Below, piece after piece: positions 7,104 to 8,972 of a stretch of 8,972 nt of DNA. Both the position numbers and the translations under genes were made by a program. Under the pieces are notes generated by a model, which was given only the letters and a program-made list of their open reading frames with translations, had not been told where the DNA came from and did no database searches. Source of the stretch: Verrucomicrobiales bacterium (GTDB lineage: Bacteria; Verrucomicrobiota; Verrucomicrobiia; Verrucomicrobiales; Akkermansiaceae). The stretch spans positions 1 to 8,972 of the forward strand of contig DPWT01000230.1 of NCBI GenBank assembly GCA_003527555.1, given 5' to 3'. The stretch's first letter is position 1. Every line of letters begins with the position of its first letter.

Positions 7104-7122
7104 GATGAGATGCGGTCAAAAT

Positions 7123-7133
7123 GGGCTGAGCCC
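7123..7133 (-). promoter_or_regulatory. Small GC-rich hairpin in the rpmH leader
   Basis: GGGC, a three-base loop and GCCC form a compact stem about 20 bases upstream of the rpmH ATG. A second short hairpin (ACCC/GGGT) lies at 7175-7187 in the same leader. These may act in leader folding or attenuation of rpmH, but each stem is only four pairs. Confidence 0.25.
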
Positions 7134-7222
7134 TTGTTTTTTGTTAATTCTGGTGATTCGTGCCTGTTGTAGAAACCCGGATAGGGTAGTCTTTGTAGCC
7201 GATCTGGTCAGGTTGGGCGGGC

Positions 7223-7250
7223 AAACTAGGGATTTTTTTCATCTTGTCAA
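7223..7250 (-). promoter_or_regulatory. Candidate promoter of rpmH
   Basis: On the minus strand a perfect TTGACA (+ coordinates 7245-7250) is followed after 16 bases by TAGTTT (7223-7228), a fair -10. Transcription would begin around 7216, leaving a leader of roughly 110 bases before rpmH. The exact -35 and the position upstream of a highly expressed ribosomal gene support it; the -10 matches only three of six consensus positions. Confidence 0.4.
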
Positions 7251-7319
7251 CCCGCCATTCTCTGGAATGACCGATTTTATCAAAAAATTTTCTCCCGTGC
7301 CTAAAAAATTGATGCTAAT

Positions 7320-7325
7320 TATAAA
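7320..7325 (+). promoter_or_regulatory. Candidate -10 element for the GNAT gene
   Basis: TATAAA lies six bases before the ATG at 7332. If it is the -10, transcription starts at or next to the A of the start codon and the mRNA is leaderless, which agrees with the absence of a Shine-Dalgarno site. No clear -35 is visible. Confidence 0.25.
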
Positions 7326-7331
7326 TCAAGA

Positions 7332-7826
7332 ATGTCCACAACCAACGCAAACGTTAAGTTATCATGTTCAGGTCAAGTAGTTCGCGTCCAGCCAGCTACC
7401 ATAGAAGATCTGCCTGAATTGGTGCAACTTGTCGAAGAGCTCATGTCGGCGCAAGCAGACTTTTCCCCAAATACGAAAGCGCACGAACAAGGCCTATCAA
7501 TGATTCTCGAGCAACCAAATAGGGGCAGAATCTTTGTTCTGCGCAGCGAAAGCCGGATTTTTGGTATGGCTAACCTCCTATTTACCATCTCCACCGCGAT
7601 GGGCGGTATGGTAATTTTGCTGGAAGACTTCATTATTCATCCAGATTACCGAGGCCAAGGGTTCGGGTCGCAACTCGTAAATTATGTGATCGATTTTGCA
7701 AAAAATAAAAATTTCACCCGCATCACACTCTTGGCTGATAAACTAGAAGAAAATTCCCAAAAGTTTTTCCAGAACCAAGGTTTCGACTTTGCGCATATGG
7801 TTCCGATGCGTCGGGTAGTCAGCTGA
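7332..7826 (+). CDS. GNAT family N-acetyltransferase
   Basis: GNAT enzymes move an acetyl group from acetyl-CoA to an amine on a small molecule, peptide or protein. The 164-residue product starts its fold at VVRVQPATIEDLPELVQLVEEL (about 16-37). It carries motif A at 97-115 (LEDFIIHPDYRGQGFGSQL), where R107-G-Q-G-F-G112 is the acetyl-CoA pyrophosphate loop. Motif B is near 145-151 (FFQNQGF), where the helix and strand that complete the site are expected. The first 15 residues are an extra N-terminal stretch. The substrate cannot be read from sequence. The gene is divergent from rpmH and convergent with the MBL gene, ending 11 bases from it, so it is probably monocistronic. Confidence 0.87.
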   Translation: MSTTNANVKLSCSGQVVRVQPATIEDLPELVQLVEELMSAQADFSPNTKAHEQGLSMILEQPNRGRIFVLRSESRIFGMANLLFTISTAMGGMVILLEDFIIHPDYRGQGFGSQLVNYVIDFAKNKNFTRITLLADKLEENSQKFFQNQGFDFAHMVPMRRVVS

Positions 7827-7837
7827 CAGCTAGCCTC

Positions 7838-8668
7838 TCACACAGATTCTGCGGTAAGTTCAAAAGATGGCCTGCCAGTGATCTCGATCCACCCAGTAGG
7901 CTCATGTTGATGAGCGCATTGCACCAAAACATTCGGCAGGCCACGACCAACCAGACGCTCTGCGACAAGGCGTGCCGCTATATCCGGGCAATTACAGTCC
8001 GAGCTGAGGTGACTGAGCATGACGACTTTAAGCTTCTCGCAAGCAACCTCAGCTAACAGATCGGCAGTTTGCTCATTAGACAGGTGGCCATGGCGGGATG
8101 TAATGCGCTGCTTCGTAGCCCATGGGCGTTTAGTATCTTGTTCTAACATTCCAGGGTCATAATTAGCCTCGATGTAAATGCCATCGCTCTGGCGCAGACT
8201 TTCACGCATTAGGTGCGTCACGTGACCAACATCACTAACCATACTTAATCGGGTCGCCGCACCCGAGATAACAAAACCCACAGGCTCAGCAGCATCATGC
8301 GGAATACAGAATGCCTGCACATTCAACTCCCCCAGCTTAAAATCCTGACCACTACGGAAAACACGCCATGGCACGGTGCTTTTCATTTTATCACTCAAAG
8401 CTTCACGCGTCAGTGCATTGGCATAAACAGGAATATCACGCTTGCGCAATAGCACATCTACCCCACGTGCGTGATCGCTGTGCTCGTGAGTAAGTAAAAT
8501 GCCATCTAGCTGCTCAGGCACTATACCTAGCGACTCCATGCGAATAACCAGCTGCTTGGCACTGAGTCCAGCGTCCACTAGCACGTGAGTTCTTCCGCAA
8601 CTGACTAGTGTGGCATTTCCTCCACTGCCGCTGCCCAGCACTGCCATCTTCATCATGAGTTGCAGCAT
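7838..8668 (-). CDS. MBL-fold metallo-hydrolase, WalJ/YycJ-like
   Basis: The product belongs to the metallo-beta-lactamase-fold hydrolases and most resembles the WalJ/YycJ group, for which nuclease activity has been proposed. Visible motifs: VLGSGSGGNATLV at 10-22, LVDAGLS at 30-36, the zinc motif THEHSDH at 60-66, IPHDAAEPVGF at 122-132 (zinc-ligand His124), SDVGH at 145-149 with bridging Asp146, SRHGHLSN at 191-198 and LSHLS at 218-222. The length of 276 is slightly above the usual 260 or so. Relatives begin close to the first strand, so in-frame ATGs at 8656 or 8653 (MMKMAVLGSG or MKMAVLGSG) are plausible alternatives; no start has a Shine-Dalgarno site. It is divergent from the next gene. 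No walRK-type two-component genes lie nearby, so a link to that system is not supported. Confidence 0.87.
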   Translation of the reverse strand: MLQLMMKMAVLGSGSGGNATLVSCGRTHVLVDAGLSAKQLVIRMESLGIVPEQLDGILLTHEHSDHARGVDVLLRKRDIPVYANALTREALSDKMKSTVPWRVFRSGQDFKLGELNVQAFCIPHDAAEPVGFVISGAATRLSMVSDVGHVTHLMRESLRQSDGIYIEANYDPGMLEQDTKRPWATKQRITSRHGHLSNEQTADLLAEVACEKLKVVMLSHLSSDCNCPDIAARLVAERLVGRGLPNVLVQCAHQHEPTGWIEITGRPSFELTAESV

Positions 8669-8703
8669 GACTTAGAAGATCGGTTTTTTCAAGAAGCTAG
8701 TAC

Positions 8704-8778
8704 GTGGAAATAGAAGAATCAGATCCATGGTAATCGATTTGATCTTGTTAAAGTTAGGCAAATAGATCAAATTTCCAC
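8704..8778. promoter_or_regulatory. Nested inverted repeats in the divergent spacer before the last gene
   Basis: ATTTGATC at 8737-8744 is the exact inverse of GATCAAAT at 8765-8772. GTGGAAAT at 8704-8711 is the exact inverse of ATTTCCAC at 8771-8778. The two right arms are contiguous and end one base before the ATG at 8780. This may be an operator between the divergent MBL and membrane-protein genes, or RNA structure near the start. Four GATC sites fall between 8678 and 8768. Confidence 0.35.
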
Positions 8779-8779
8779 C

Positions 8780-8972
8780 ATGAATATTACGCAAATTCTA
8801 TTGGGCTCAACCGCTGTCATGCTTCTGGTTGCTCTCGTCCTCTCGTTCACTGCTATGAAAAATGGAGAGGCTGAAGATGGCCGAGAGCATACAGCCGTGT
8901 CATTGATGTCGGAAAACGCACGCCTGCAGGCAGAGATTGAACGCCTACGCGCTGGTGATGCCATTGCAGCAC
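8780..8972 (+). CDS. Membrane-anchored coiled-coil protein, N-terminal fragment (3' end outside window)
   Basis: An ATG at 8780 opens a frame that stays open for 64 codons to the window edge. The start MNITQILLGSTAVMLLVALV continues as LSFTA, a single hydrophobic segment of about 20 residues, probably a membrane anchor with the rest on one side. After a short acidic/polar linker comes SENARLQAEIERLRAG with leucine/isoleucine heptad spacing typical of a coiled coil. I do not recognise the family. The anchor-plus-coil layout is seen in many envelope and scaffold proteins, so no function is assigned. No Shine-Dalgarno site precedes the ATG, and nested inverted repeats lie directly upstream. Confidence 0.6.
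   Translation, partial: MNITQILLGSTAVMLLVALVLSFTAMKNGEAEDGREHTAVSLMSENARLQAEIERLRAGDAIAA

Noticed and set aside
6888..7172. Plus-strand open frame of 94 codons across rpmH
   Set aside because: It is antisense to the clearly conserved L34 gene and has no family resemblance; L34 explains the openness.
7104..7331. Replication origin upstream of rpmH
   Set aside because: dnaA/oriC is often near rpmH, but the neighbours here are a GNAT and an MBL gene. Only one poor DnaA-box-like site (seven of nine, around 7333) is visible, with no cluster.
8767..8964. Minus-strand open frame of 65 codons at the right end
   Set aside because: The plus-strand frame from 8780 encodes a coherent membrane segment and coiled coil. 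The antisense product is Arg/Ser-rich and featureless.

Overview
The window looks like an ordinary chromosomal segment of a Gram-negative, PVC-type bacterium, most probably a member of the Verrucomicrobiota. This rests on remembered family resemblance: a topoisomerase III with C-terminal repeat domains, a GTP-type PEPCK, a long YidC with a periplasmic domain and a Gly/Lys-rich tail, a secreted DUF4174 protein, and an almost complete lack of Shine-Dalgarno sequences. No database search was possible, so the phylum is an inference.

Layout from left to right. Bases 1-1420 hold the 3' part of a type IA topoisomerase (topB-like, + strand). Bases 1526-3367 hold a complete GTP-dependent phosphoenolpyruvate carboxykinase (pckG, + strand). 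It is followed by a structured trailer of hairpins ending in a good intrinsic terminator (3484-3522). Bases 3555-3983 encode a small exported DUF4174 protein (+ strand), convergent with the next block. Bases 4139-7103 are the conserved minus-strand cluster rpmH-rnpA-yidD-yidC: ribosomal protein L34, the RNase P protein, YidD and the YidC membrane insertase. A strong terminator and a possible three-way-junction RNA lie between rpmH and rnpA, and a weaker terminator follows yidC. Bases 7332-7826 encode a GNAT acetyltransferase (+ strand), divergent from rpmH. Bases 7838-8668 encode a WalJ/YycJ-type metallo-beta-lactamase-fold hydrolase (- strand). Bases 8780-8972 hold the start of a membrane-anchored coiled-coil protein that runs off the window (+ strand).

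How the genes work together. The rpmH-rnpA-yidD-yidC block joins ribosome synthesis, tRNA 5' maturation and membrane protein insertion, and it is one of the most conserved neighbourhoods in bacteria. In many genomes it sits beside dnaA/oriC; here the genes upstream of rpmH are a GNAT and an MBL hydrolase, and I see no DnaA-box cluster. The other genes are housekeeping or poorly characterised singletons with no evident joint pathway.

I found no mobile element, CRISPR array, tRNA, rRNA or defence system. The points most worth following are RNA-level: the folded spacer and terminator between rpmH and rnpA, the C-terminally extended L34, the SD-less and possibly leaderless starts, and a -35-like hexamer embedded in the pckG terminator. 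No gap between genes exceeds 300 bases.
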